From Eleginops maclovinus (Eukaryota; Chordata; Actinopteri; Perciformes; Eleginopidae): DNA of 64,000 nt. Below, piece by piece: positions 53,501 through 63,225 of this stretch (the first letter of the stretch is position 1; every line of letters begins with the position of its first letter). Both the position numbers and the translations under genes were made by a program. The notes under the pieces are model-generated. The model saw nothing but the letters and a program-made list of their open reading frames with translations, was not told the DNA's origin and did not search any database. The DNA lies in NCBI RefSeq assembly GCF_036324505.1, contig NC_086354.1, positions 18,476,707 through 18,540,706 on the forward strand. The letters are read 5' to 3'.

Positions 53501-56500
53501 TGCCGAGTCACATCCTAAAAATGTTTCCATTGCATCCCCCTCACTTTGGAATAGTTTGGAAAACGCTGTTTTTTATTTAGTCTTCCTATCTTTTTCAACC
53601 TTTAAATCCTTTCTGTAAAGAGCATACCACTGAGTTAGTGTTGAACTTATAACGTTGGTGGACATAGCAAACATCGAGATGGATACAACAAAATCAGAGA
53701 GTTCATCTATTTTATTAAAAAAATGAATATGTATATATATATATTAATATCAAAGTGATTTCATTTATCAACACAATGTTAAACTGCTGATAGATGACAG
53801 AAATAGTCATGATTAGGTCATTTTCTGTTTCTAATAACACAATCTGACGTACAGTACAGTAATTAATAAAGGTATGTGGGGGGATTGTACCTTTAAGAAA
53901 CTGTTAAAATTATAGTAGTAGTAGTAGTAGTGGGAGGTTTGTGGAAAATTATTAAAACATCTTTAATAGTGCCTGAGTAAAAGGAGTTTTGCCTGTGAAA
54001 AAGTTTTAGAAATTCAGTGACCCTGAAAGCATGAGGGTCTCAGAAACGATTCTGCCTTCATGTTCAAACTCTAATGAACACAGTGATACCACCCCCGCTT
54101 TGCTCTTGACCCAGAACCTGCAGACGGTCGGCTGCTTGTTTACATGGTGTGATGTTGTCCTTTAAGCAGCATGTGGTCCGGACCAGTGGGGGAGGGGGGT
54201 CTCTGATGCAGCTCTCCACACTGACTCCCAACATGAGGCTCTCAGCACACATCAGGACAACAGTCGCCTGCATATCCATGTATGGTCCAAGGCTGGGCCC
54301 CTTTGAGGTGGTCAGATGTGATGTTTGCACAGATGTATGGGTCCAAAGCCGAGAGGCCAAACCCCCCAGTACCCCTCTGGTGGTCCGGGCCCACCCCTTA
54401 CTGTGCGGGATGGAGCCTCTTGTGGCTGCACTTTCAGTCCCATCGCGCGGGGCATGACCTGAAGGGACAGAGACGGGCCTCCGATACCCTGAAGTCATAC
54501 GAACATGTCAGTCCAGCTGTGGCTTGTTGTAGCTTCCCCCAGTGGAAACAATAGATTCAGCCAAAATGTCAATGCCATGTTTGAATGTGAAGGCAAAATT
54601 GTGTAATGATGGGAATGGCTGCACAGTCAGGTGATCATAATAAAAACGCAACAAAGCAAACACCAACTTTGTTTTACCTGCTAAGTTATCCACACTTACT
54701 GTTTTCCCTTGCAATAAAGGATTTTCCCATTGCAGATGTCCTCACTTTGGTTTCACCTTGAAATAAACTGGTTGAGTGGCTGATCAACGTTAGATTGTTC
54801 AGGACTATCATTATCTTACTATTATTGTCTAACTGCTTCAAATGGCTCCATATATTTTAGCGATGCCATTCCATTTATAGGCCTCAGCAATTAATTTTAT
54901 TGAGCACAATATCATTGCCAGAAAGAACATTATACCATAATAGTTTTTCTGTTGGTTGCACCTTGAAAAGCTCAGATTTGAAGACACGTTTAATGTTACA
55001 AAAACGTTTTTTTTAACAGTTTTGTTTTTGCCGAGACCATTTATTCTTTAACCTTTCTCTCTAGTACACTTTTAATGGTTTCCACAAATTCTCTCTTACT
55101 ATATATCGTGATTTAAAGTTTGTTCCATCTCCAGAACGATCTTTATTGCCTGTTGTGAATGTACACCAGCTGCCTCCCCCTGCCTGCCAGAGGCTACATG
55201 GTTGGTTCTAATGAAGTAAAGTAAACATCCTGCCTATAGTATAATGTTTAGCACTGTATCACATGGTGTTAGGGGCTTTCAGGACATAGGCTTAAAAGTA
55301 ATGAACATCTATCACATGTATAACCTAAAATTTCACTGCACCATGGTTTCGGGCTGAATGGCTACAAGGAATTACATAGAAAGACGTGATGCTGTTTTGT
55401 TTTGGTTTCTCCATCGTATGGTGAACACATGTGCAGTGTTTTTAAGTTTCAAACTGAGTCTTATATTCATGAGGGCAAATGTTTTCAATTCATACTTGGC
55501 TGAAAAAAGGCACAGCATGTCCCGTTTTACACACAGTAATAAACTTAGTTATTAAATTAAAAAATATCACGTATGATTTCATCTTTGAATTAAAAACTTT
55601 TGCCGGAATTGTTTTTACTCCCAGCTCCAGTTGCACAATATTTGAGTTACTACTGTTTCTTAACATTGTCCTCTTTTACTAGGATTTGGCACACTAACTG
55701 CACAGTGTAAAACGAGTTTTGACACCAGTTCTGTTGTATGTTGCAGGAATTCAGGAGGGTTCGGAGTGCACCAAGTGCAAAAATGACTGGGCTCTGAGGG
55801 CGGCTATAGCACTGCTGTATGTTCTCTGTGCCCTGCTCACCATAGCGGTGGCCATACTCGGATACAAAGGTGAGTCAAAACTGAAGACATTAATCACTTC
55901 TCGTAAAAAATATTGTAGTTTTTTCCAAGTTTCTGCTGCTAACCTTGACAACTGCACATATTACAGATTTTGTCACACTACTGAAACACAATATGTATCC
56001 CTGTATTTGATCCATAATTACTCAAATAAGGCAATAAGACTGGGCTGTAAACCCCAAGTAGAGATCTAGATATACCTTCACAAGTCCAATATCTTGTTGT
56101 AGTAGTATAGTAGTAATAAGTCAGACAGTATCAAATGGTGCTTCTCTAATGCATTCATTAGTTATTTCTACCACTTCCTGTTCTTTTGAGCCAAATTTAC
56201 AAATTGTAAAGCCCCCTGAGACACATTTAAAAAATTGTAAAATGTGTGATATTGGGCTATATAAATACACTTGATTCGCCTAAAAATTGTGTATATACTA
56301 CGTTAAGGTCCACAGAGGATATTACATACTGACTTTAGTGATCTCCTTACTCTTCATTTAGTATCATAATCAAGTCAAAGTCTTTCCAATATTTAGTTTT
56401 AAGACCAAAATTCGAAACACTAAACTAAGATTGTGACTATGGAAAAACATTATTATTGTAATGGTGTTTAGCCTTAATATTAAGTTTCAATCATAACTTG

Positions 56501-59500
56501 CCGTCACTTGATTTTCCTTCACTTCCTCTTCCCCTGACCCCTAGGTCTTTATTTTGCTGTAAAACTGCAACAGCATCGGAAATTATATTTAACCAAGTCA
56601 GAGAGTTCAGCCTAATATTTACCACATTATGAGACTCCCTTGACAGAATGCATTGTGTACTCTGAATTGATATCTTTCGGAGATTGGCCAGATCTGGAGA
56701 TTGAAAACAAAGTCACTGTGCAACATTGTGCTTACTGCAACCCAATGTTTACTGTTCCTCCTTGTTTGAGCCAGGGCAATGATGTTATATGGAAACAAAA
56801 AAAAGACTCCAGATATCTCTGGCACCATCAATATGGAACGTTACTCTGCGTATGGTTCAACATTACACATTCCTGGCCCTAATCAATCATAGAAAACTGA
56901 AAGTCTTTGAGCAAAAGACTTTAAGTCAAACCTGATCCACAGGCACTTTTACCTGGTGAAGCATGCAGCTCAACCAACAGAAAAAAAGCTGTATTCATCC
57001 AGTGAGGAATGAGTCTATTAAAAATAAGTATACAAGTTCAGATCTAAATCTGAGTTGTGCCCTTTGAGTGCTCTCTGGATTGTTTTGGGTTCACAGATTT
57101 TGGTCTGTTTTTGTGTGGAGCCCATGTGATTTTGGTGGTTTGGCTTTAATGTCTAACAGATGACCATGCAGCAACTACCCTGGTTTAACAACCCAGAGTA
57201 GATTTTACGGCTTGGTTGTTATTTGTTGTCTCATGAACCACAGGTTGACTTAGTAATGGCTGCAAGTGTCCAAAATAGTTTGGGAGAAAAAACTGTGAAA
57301 TCTGGTTTCTGTGTTGTGTTTTCCTCTACTGCACAGTTTAAACAGCAAAAACAAAACATAAATACTGTTTATTTCTACACTAGTTATCAACTTGTTTCTT
57401 AGTCTTGGTCCTCAAAACTACCCCTATTGTAAGAATTAAGGCATTGTTTGTGTTTTCCGCTGGGTCAATAAGCGTTTACTGCAGCATTGATCAGCATTAA
57501 TCTGCTTGGCCCTGTTTTGGGTAGCAGCCTAATTATAGCTTACAACTTCACAATAGGCATCCAATAAGCCTTACTAAAATTAGCAACCTTACATAACTAA
57601 ATGATGCTTTTCCAATACATGACTGTGTGGGATGGAAAGATTAACAGAGAGGAATAAGCAGGTATGTTACACATAAGATAGTGTGGGTTGGATGTCACTA
57701 TTATCATCTCTGTAGCAATATAGTAATCTCAAACAATGTTACATACAACACATATTTCTCACTATTTAAGAATGTAATGTAAGGGAAAGTGATGAGGCTC
57801 AAGCTGAATAACCTCAGCTGTTGACCAACATCTTTTTGGACTGTGTGTTCTCGTTTGTTCCCAGTTCATGTTATTCTTTTGTGTTTTGTCACTTCTGGAA
57901 TGCTAACAGTGAAAGCAAAGGATGTTTTCCAGCCGTGCAGTTTTTAGAAGCCCACATACCGACGGAAAAACAAACGGTGGAGAGGAGATGGACTCTTTGC
58001 TGCGGATGTGATGAGAAAAGAGAAAGTGGAGCAGCAGTCAGAGTGTGCTATTCATCATGTCTCTGACATTGTTTATAGTTACTTCAGAAGTGGAAATTGT
58101 AAACGTCTCTGAAAATTGAGATTTGTAATGATGAAAAATACTCAGTTGCCCGGTTACAAAAAACCTAGGAAACTCTTTCATGTTTTTAACATCCTGTGTT
58201 CAGAATTACTTTTTGAGTGTACAGTTATTAACTGGAGAGGAATGAATACTGCAGCACCATCTGCTGTTCACAATCAGCTTGACTCAGTAAATGCTGTTTA
58301 CACAAAAGGTTTAAAACATCATTTAATAAAGGTTCCTCTTACCGAACAGTAAGGAAAAACACTGCAACTTAACTTCGCCTTTTCCACTGTTAGTGTACAT
58401 ACTGTACACCTCGTCTTCTCTCTTTCATCAGTGGTCCAGAGGATGGACAATGTCACAAAGGGGATGCAGAATTATGGAGGCAAGATAAATGCAGTGGAGA
58501 CAGACCTGAAGAAACTAAGTAAGTCTTGTTCCGCAAGATTAGATCAAACATTTATAGTTTAACCGACAATTGCTGTGAACAAAATGTTAAATGTGTGCAA
58601 GGAGGAGATTTTTGACACTGATATTTTACTGTGTTATTTTTTCAGATGATCAAGCAGGAGAGAAATCAGGTAATGCAACAAGTAACATCAATACTTTTAA
58701 GTCAGACCTGAAGGCTCTACAGAACCAGCTGAATGACATTGCTCTCAGGGCAACCAGAAACAGAGACGTGTTGGATGAGCTTCAGATCACAGGAGATGAC
58801 ATGCAGAATGGACACGTCTCCCTGCAGAGTTTTATACAAGGCAACGATGCCTCACTGCGCGGGGTCAATCAGACCTTGACCTCCTACAGTGGCATGATTG
58901 ACAACCTCCAGACAGACACTGCACGGCTCCAGACGGAGATACAGGGCCAGGTCAAAGTGCAGAGCCAGACCCAGGTTAGTATCAGTGCGCTGAACATCAC
59001 ACAGTCCCAGCAGCGCAATCTGCTCGGCACGCTGCAGAAGACGGTGGAAGACGCAGGCCAGGCGGTCCAGAAACTGAAGAACGACTATCAGGGTCTGCAG
59101 CAGACAGCCTGGCAGACACGGTCTGACACAGAGTGGCTGAAGGAGAAAGTCCAGAACCTGCAGGTTTTGGCAGCTAATAACTCAGCCATGGCCCGTTCAA
59201 ATGGAGAATCTCTGGATGATTTGGGGGCTCAGCTCAACACCCTGGCCAGCCAGATCCAGAACACCTCGTCTCTCAGTGAGGAGCAAGGCCAGAGCCTGCA
59301 TGAGCTGATGGACAGCCAGAGAGACCACGATAACGTCACCTCAGCTAAGTTTGATGAAGTTGAAGCACGGTTAGACAGACATGAGAACGACATGGACCGT
59401 GTGACCGGGAATGTGAGCTTCGCCGCGCAGCTCCTCGGTGCCATCAGCTCCGACCTGAACGGCCTGAGGTCCTGCGCTGAGACAGTGATGCAACATTCAG

Positions 59501-62240
59501 ACATTTTAGTGGGGCTGAATGGTAGTGTAACAGAGGCCAGCGCAGACAATAAAGAGCTTCGCGCACAGCAGGATGAGCTGGTGTCCCGGCTGGATCGAGA
59601 GGTCAGCAACCTCTCCATAGTGATGGAGGAGATGAAGCTGGTGGACAGCAAGCACTCACAGCTCATCACCAACTTCACCATCCTGCAAGGTAAGAAAAGA
59701 AGACGTTTCAGAGTTTTCTTTCTGTGACTCTGCGCAAACACATTAGGACAGTTAAAATATTAAGTTAAGGACTACATGTCCCTAACATGATGCCAGAATA
59801 AACAGCAGGGTTTTCAATATTTTCCCTTTTTCCCTTTCCAATTCCAATATCCAAATATTCTAAGGCTCAGAAAGCATGGCTTTTTGTGGAGCTGCCTCAT
59901 TGTTCTTGGTTTATTGTGCTCTTTTATCATCATTTTGTCAGTGTAATAAGACGATCTTTAAAATACAGCAATAGTGTTTGTAGTTATCATGACAGGTTTA
60001 GTCGTAAAAAGTCACATCACATTTTGACACATCATCTATTGTTATTGCGTTTCAGGTCCACCGGGTCCAAGGGGCCAAAGGGGTGACAAGGGTCCCCAGG
60101 GGCCAGTGGGTCAGTCAGGACAAAAGGGCGATAAAGGAGACAAAGGGGTGCTGGGAGTAGTGGGACCTAAAGGAGAGAAAGGTGCTGCTGGTCCACCAGG
60201 TGCTACAGGTCCAAAGGGTGCAGCCGGGGTTCGGGGTCTTACCGGGGCAAAAGGATCAAGAGGGTCTGGGGGCCGACCTGGAAATTCTGGTGAAAAGGGC
60301 GATGCTGGCGCTCCTGGAGCTCCTGGTAGGGATGGTTTGTCAGGGTTGCCAGGACCACAAGGGCCACAGGGGCCCAGAGGAGCAGCTGGACCTGCAGGGC
60401 TCGAGGGACCTCGTGGGCCTGTCGGACCAATCGGCCCTCCCGGTCCTGCAGGGCTTCCTGGGTTACCTGCATCTGGACCTCCACCTCCAAAGCCTACCAA
60501 GCCCACTCAGCCAGCTAAGGTCCCTCAAACCCCCAAACCACCTCAACCTCCAAAACCACCTCAATCCCCCAAACCCCCCCAACCCTCAAAACCAGCAGAG
60601 GAACCTGAGGGCTCCTTGTCCCGGCAGAAACAGGCCCCTGTCCCCACTCCTCCAGCTCCTGGTGAGTTAAATCATTACATAAGGGTATAAAATAGATTCA
60701 AATGGAAGGAAAATCACCTTTTCAATTTTAACACCGTCTAATTTTATTACAGAAGAGGATTATTTAGATCCGACCAAAACTGATATTTTTTTTTAGGGGG
60801 AGGTCTGGAATTTAAGTCAGAATTCTGAGATTAAAGTCAGAACTTTTTTAACTATATGGTCAGTTTTCATGTGGCCCTCATCCTCTTCCGTACTTAAAAA
60901 AAAGTGTTAAAAAAATGAATTATTATTATTTGTTTTGGCACATATAGAACATATTGCATGGGCTTTCATCTGTACTTATATTGCTGTATTCTGTATATTA
61001 TTAATTCCAGGTTGCCCATCTGGGTACAAACGGTTTGGAGACAGCTGCTATTACATCTCCACTCAGAGGCTCAACTTTGAAGAGTCCAGACAGTTTTGTA
61101 CCAACATGACATCTCTGATGCTCATTATCAACAACGATGACGAACAGGTACATGAAATCAGACCCAGATGGGTTCTTTAATACATCCAGACTTGTGTATG
61201 CTAAACTAACCCTGTAAAATACGTTTTGCTCTTCTATTTGTAGCAATTTGTAAAGGATGCAATTGCAGGAAAAGGCTATTTCTGGCTGGGCCTTACTGAC
61301 TTGGAGGTGGAAAATGTCTGGAAATGGGATGATGGAACCTTACCTGCTTTCACGTGAGTAAACCGGCCGAATTGATTTTAAGATTAAAGATAAATGTATG
61401 AATCAGATGGAATTCATGTGTTTAAGTGATTGAAGTGATTCCTTTGTTTATTCTGTCCCTAAACGACAGTGCTATGAATGTAATTTTAATACATTTTGTT
61501 TATGGTTTTGCTCTCAGGAAGTGGAAGCCCGGTCAGCCTGATAACTGGACCCATGGCCATGAAGACGGCGAGGATTGTGCTGGTCTCATCCACAACGCCA
61601 ACTGGAATGATTTCTACTGCACCGACCGGATCGGCTTCATCTGTGAACGTGCCTCTGTCGACCGTCAGTACCTTTTATAGATCAGACCTTTTTTACCATT
61701 TAGAAATCTCCTATTTCAGTATTTCTTACAAAGCCTGTTGTAGATTAGAACTCAGTCTGTTGTGGACAAAATACGTATTACAACAACAAACATTAAAAGA
61801 AATAATCATGACCAAATAAATTCAGTTTTCACTTGAAACATATCATTTTTTTAATGTCAATTATGATTTTAAACAACTAAGAAAAGTTTTCCTAGCAGAA
61901 CCTTTTCCACTTGTTGTTATGTAATAAAAGTAGGAAAGAAAACATTTTAGGTCACACTTTTTGAAACTGATGAACTGAATTTATTTTTCTAACTTTCTTG
62001 ACGTTCTTGAATGTAAGGGAGCTTAAAAGGGACAAGTTGAGTTCGACTCCTTCTTGTTTGCGAAAGAAGCGGGAGACACATCTGGCGTGCGTTTTTTGTT
62101 GTTGTTATAATAAGGTTTCAGATTATTGCTGTTGCTACAAATGTTGATGTAACAGAGTGTAAGCGACATATAAAGGTGTTGCCATGTACCTGATGTGTTT
62201 TTTTGTTGTTCTCCTCCCAGTGGTAGTTCCTGTTTTATAG
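35494..62240 (+). CDS. colec12: Collectin-12 / scavenger receptor with C-type lectin (SRCL), 10 exons, 776 aa, intact
   Basis: A type II membrane receptor that binds microbes, oxidised lipoprotein and galactose-type glycans for uptake. Coding exons: 35494-35500, 39369-39419, 55747-55869, 58432-58518, 58646-59689, 60056-60661, 61011-61147, 61244-61353, 61518-61663, 62221-62240. Every junction keeps frame (2331 nt). Order: cytoplasmic tail with YKRF (tyrosine uptake motif), membrane segment about 38-58, long coiled-coil stalk to about 437 with many N-glycosylation sites, 46 uninterrupted Gly-X-Y triplets (438-575), a Pro/Lys-rich linker (about 576-639) and a C-type lectin domain with six cysteines, QPD and WND. 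Human COLEC12 is 742 aa, and the difference is mainly the linker. The stalk peptide [15 protein letters not shown] segment and the start MKDDFA make the orthology firm. Confidence 0.95.
35837..36255. mobile_element. hAT-like MITE with 8-bp target-site duplication, colec12 intron 1
   Basis: The left end CAGCGGTGTAAAGTAACTGA and the right end AAGTAC to CCCCCACATCTG form terminal inverted sequences (CAG..GTG). Flanking 8-mers GATAATGT (35829-35836) and GATAACGT (36256-36263) differ at one base, matching the 8-bp duplication typical of hAT transposases. Internal ACTTTTACTTTTGGTA and TACTTGAGTAACC are hallmarks of an abundant teleost repeat. Non-coding. Confidence 0.75.
37146..37460 (+). mobile_element. 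tRNA-derived SINE in colec12 intron 1
   Basis: The head has an A box (TGGCTCAGTCAGTAGG, 37149-37164) and a B box (GGTTCAAGTCC, 37193-37203) of an RNA polymerase III promoter. The body has CTTGAGCAAGGCACCGG and CTGCCCACTGCTCCTAGAAC. The 3' part GGGTTAAATGCAGAGGACCA to GTGACTAATAAAG is shared by many teleost SINEs. It ends before a short (TCTA)n run at about 37462-37476. Confidence 0.8.
37477..39368 (+). other. colec12 intron 1, 3' part: nothing recognised
   Basis: AT-rich intron without an exon that fits or a repeat I can name. Confidence 0.45.
39369..39419 (+). CDS. colec12: colec12 exon 2: cytoplasmic tail
   Basis: 51 nt, phase 1 both sides, donor GTGAGT. It encodes [18 protein letters not shown], with the acidic cluster and the YKRF endocytosis signal. 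Confidence 0.93.
39420..51553 (+). other. colec12 intron 2, first 12 kb: no gene seen
   Basis: Long AT-rich intron between the tail and membrane exons. It holds a poly-A run at about 40304-40318. The many ORFs below 110 codons have no family resemblance and are broken by stops. No RNA gene was recognised. Intronic enhancers are possible but not visible without comparison. Confidence 0.45.
51554..52040. repeat. Dispersed teleost repeat split by a nested segment
   Basis: The left part (about 51554-51779) contains TTTAAGCTAAATGCTAACGT, CATGCTAACAATGACAATGC, GGTATTTGGT and ATTGGACAAATTAAAG. The right part (about 51934-52040) contains GGTCATTAGGAGTCACCCTT and CAAATTGGTGGATGGACTGA. In the family as I recall it, these parts are continuous. 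The roughly 150 bp between them would then be a later insertion. Confidence 0.5.
53913..53931. repeat. (TAG)n microsatellite
   Basis: About six TAG units in colec12 intron 2. Confidence 0.9.
54085..54500. other. Unexplained GC-rich block in colec12 intron 2
   Basis: A 400-bp GC-rich island in AT-rich intron. Long ORFs are open on both strands (144 codons at 54498-54064 on -, 102 codons at 54149-54457 on +). Neither resembles a family I know. It could be a transposon or pseudogene fragment, an unannotated exon or a conserved non-coding element. Confidence 0.35.
54501..55746 (+). other. colec12 intron 2, 3' end: nothing recognised
   Basis: AT-rich intron leading to exon 3, with no coding signal beyond it. 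Confidence 0.45.
55747..55869 (+). CDS. colec12: colec12 exon 3: membrane-spanning segment
   Basis: 123 nt, phase 1 both sides, acceptor TTGCAG, donor GTGAGT. It has the juxtamembrane [11 protein letters not shown], then the hydrophobic stretch [20 protein letters not shown]. The cysteines before the membrane are conserved with human. Confidence 0.94.
55870..58431 (+). other. colec12 intron 3
   Basis: 2.6 kb, AT-rich. Apart from the short repeat at 56202-56275 I see no feature. Confidence 0.45.
56202..56275. repeat. Fragment of a dispersed teleost repeat (GATATTGGGCTATATAAATA)
   Basis: TTGTAAAGCCCCCTGAGACA followed by GATATTGGGCTATATAAATA is the well-known 3' end of an abundant teleost interspersed repeat. 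Only about 75 bp is recognisable. Confidence 0.5.
58432..58518 (+). CDS. colec12: colec12 exon 4: start of stalk
   Basis: 87 nt, phase 1 both sides, donor GTAAGT. It encodes [16 protein letters not shown] and VETDLKKL, close to the human VVEKMDNVTGGM segment. Confidence 0.93.
58646..59689 (+). CDS. colec12: colec12 exon 5: coiled-coil stalk
   Basis: One 1044-nt exon, phase 1 both sides, encoding about 348 residues of heptad-like helix used for trimerisation. It contains family blocks such as [35 protein letters not shown] and [21 protein letters not shown]-glycosylation sites include NAT, NQT, NIT, NNS, NTS, NVT, NVS, NGS, NLS and NFT. Confidence 0.95.
59690..60055 (+). other. colec12 intron 5: nothing recognised
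   Basis: 366-bp intron with no other feature. Confidence 0.6.
60056..60661 (+). CDS. colec12: colec12 exon 6: collagen domain and Pro-rich linker
   Basis: 606 nt, phase 1 both sides. It begins with [13 protein letters not shown] and runs 46 perfect Gly-X-Y triplets, with the lysine-rich stretches ([17 protein letters not shown]) thought to bind polyanionic ligands. It then changes to a linker of Pro, Lys and Gln with a PKPPQP hexad repeated three times (DNA 60532-60585). The linker is much longer and more proline-rich than in human. Confidence 0.95.
60532..60585 (+). repeat. colec12: 18-bp coding minisatellite, three copies
   Basis: Three 18-bp units each encode PKPPQP or PKPPQS in the linker of colec12. 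The copies differ mainly at third positions. A partial fourth unit (SKP) follows. Confidence 0.85.
60662..61010 (+). other. colec12 intron 6: nothing recognised
   Basis: 349-bp AT-rich intron between the linker and the lectin domain. Confidence 0.6.
61011..61147 (+). CDS. colec12: colec12 exon 7: lectin domain, part 1
   Basis: 137 nt, phase 1 to phase 0. It encodes [17 protein letters not shown] with the first two cysteines, then the helix with FC and the INNDDEQ region. Confidence 0.94.
61244..61353 (+). CDS. colec12: colec12 exon 8: lectin domain, part 2
   Basis: 110 nt, phase 0 to phase 2, donor GTGAGT. It encodes [20 protein letters not shown], the WIGL-type core of C-type lectin domains. 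Confidence 0.94.
61518..61663 (+). CDS. colec12: colec12 exon 9: lectin domain, sugar-binding part
   Basis: 146 nt, phase 2 to phase 1. It encodes [20 protein letters not shown] and NWNDFYC then GFICE. QPD indicates galactose-type specificity, and WND completes the calcium site. A GTCAGT donor follows 61663. Read-through would instead stop at 61678-61680. Confidence 0.9.
61664..62220 (+). other. colec12: colec12 intron 9 (or alternative 3' end)
   Basis: 557 bp between a GTCAGT donor and a strong acceptor. If retained, the protein would end DRQYLL at 61680 instead. Confidence 0.55.
62221..62240 (+). CDS. colec12: colec12 exon 10: last codons and stop
   Basis: A strong acceptor (TTGTTGTTCTCCTCCCAG ending 62220) gives 20 coding nt. 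These complete Leu and add VVPVL then TAG at 62238-62240, like the short hydrophobic end of human COLEC12. Intron retention is the alternative. Confidence 0.7.
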
Positions 62241-62655
62241 CATCCATCTCTGACAGTGTGAGCTGTCTTTGGGAAAAATATGAGGCTGAAGATGAAGAGG
62301 ATAATGAAGGACAAGAGGAGGAGCTCTACATGACTAGAGGACTCTGTTAAGGCCAGATCAGTCAAGCATCACTGACACTCAGACTGGTCTTTATCTTAAA
62401 GGCACTTTACAACGTATTGTGGTGCAAAAGACAGCAGACACAGACCTGGTCGACTTTTTATGATTTAGTGCTGAAGGAATCATGTGAACATACGTTTTAT
62501 TTAGTCTATACTTATTCATTATTATGGGCTGCCTCTGTTGTACAGGTGTATCTGTAAATAGTATTTCACAAAAGATACCATAAAACCTTGTTGTTTGTGA
62601 TTGAATTTCATATTGTTTTATTTCTTGGCTGCCTTTTCTATCTTCACACTTACAA

Positions 62656-62661
62656 AATAAA
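62656..62661 (+). terminator. colec12: Polyadenylation signal AATAAA, colec12 (proximal)
   Basis: First AATAAA after the stop codon, about 415 nt downstream. A T/G-rich stretch follows at 62675-62692. Confidence 0.5.
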
Positions 62662-63201
62662 ATGTATCTACATTTGAGGATTTTGTTGTTGATAAAATTA
62701 ACTATTTTTATACTGTCAAATACTTTTCAGATTCAGAGCATTGATTAGAAATAAGCTCTCTGGTAAATGATGAGCACCATATCACTTTAAGAAAAGACTG
62801 CAAACTGTTATGATAAATAGAAATGAAGTTAGTGTTTATTTCACCCTATATACAAACTGAGTATCAATATATGTTCTTTCTCTTTTTGATAGTAGTTGCT
62901 CAGTGTGAGCAGTGCTGCTGTTTTATGAAGGACAGTGTTTTTTAGACTTTAGACTGCCAGTATGAGGAACACATTAACAATTGGACATTTTTTGTGAATG
63001 TGCCATTGTACAATGATTTAGACATTATGCTAAATAGTTTATGTAAAGTATGTTACATGTTTAAAATGTGCATAATCATATCCTACTGTTGTATGATCAA
63101 CCTTTTCTAATTCAAAATATGCTAAAGGACTGAGTAGCAGTTTGTAATCTGTCTCAAGGCTCATTAAGCCTGAATGAATTTACTAAGTTCCTATGGATCA
63201 C

Positions 63202-63207
63202 AATAAA
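63202..63207 (+). terminator. colec12: Polyadenylation signal AATAAA, colec12 (distal)
   Basis: Second AATAAA, followed within 25 nt by GTGTGTGG and a TTGTTTTTGT element, a typical downstream signal. Confidence 0.5.
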
Positions 63208-63225
63208 ATGGGAAAGAAACTGTGT

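Larger units (their letters stand above)
62241..63225 (+). other. colec12: colec12 3' UTR (approximate end)
   Basis: AT-rich non-coding sequence. AATAAA signals are at 62656-62661 and 63202-63207, so a short and a long 3' UTR are both possible. Confidence 0.55.

Noticed and set aside
59229..59741. 170-codon - strand ORF opposite colec12 exon 5
   Set aside because: Shadow of a long coding exon, Ser-rich, with no family and no splice context.
60111..60506. 131-codon Gly/Pro-rich ORF on the - strand
   Set aside because: It is the mirror of the collagen Gly-X-Y coding repeat. GGN/CCN triplets read as Gly/Pro on both strands.
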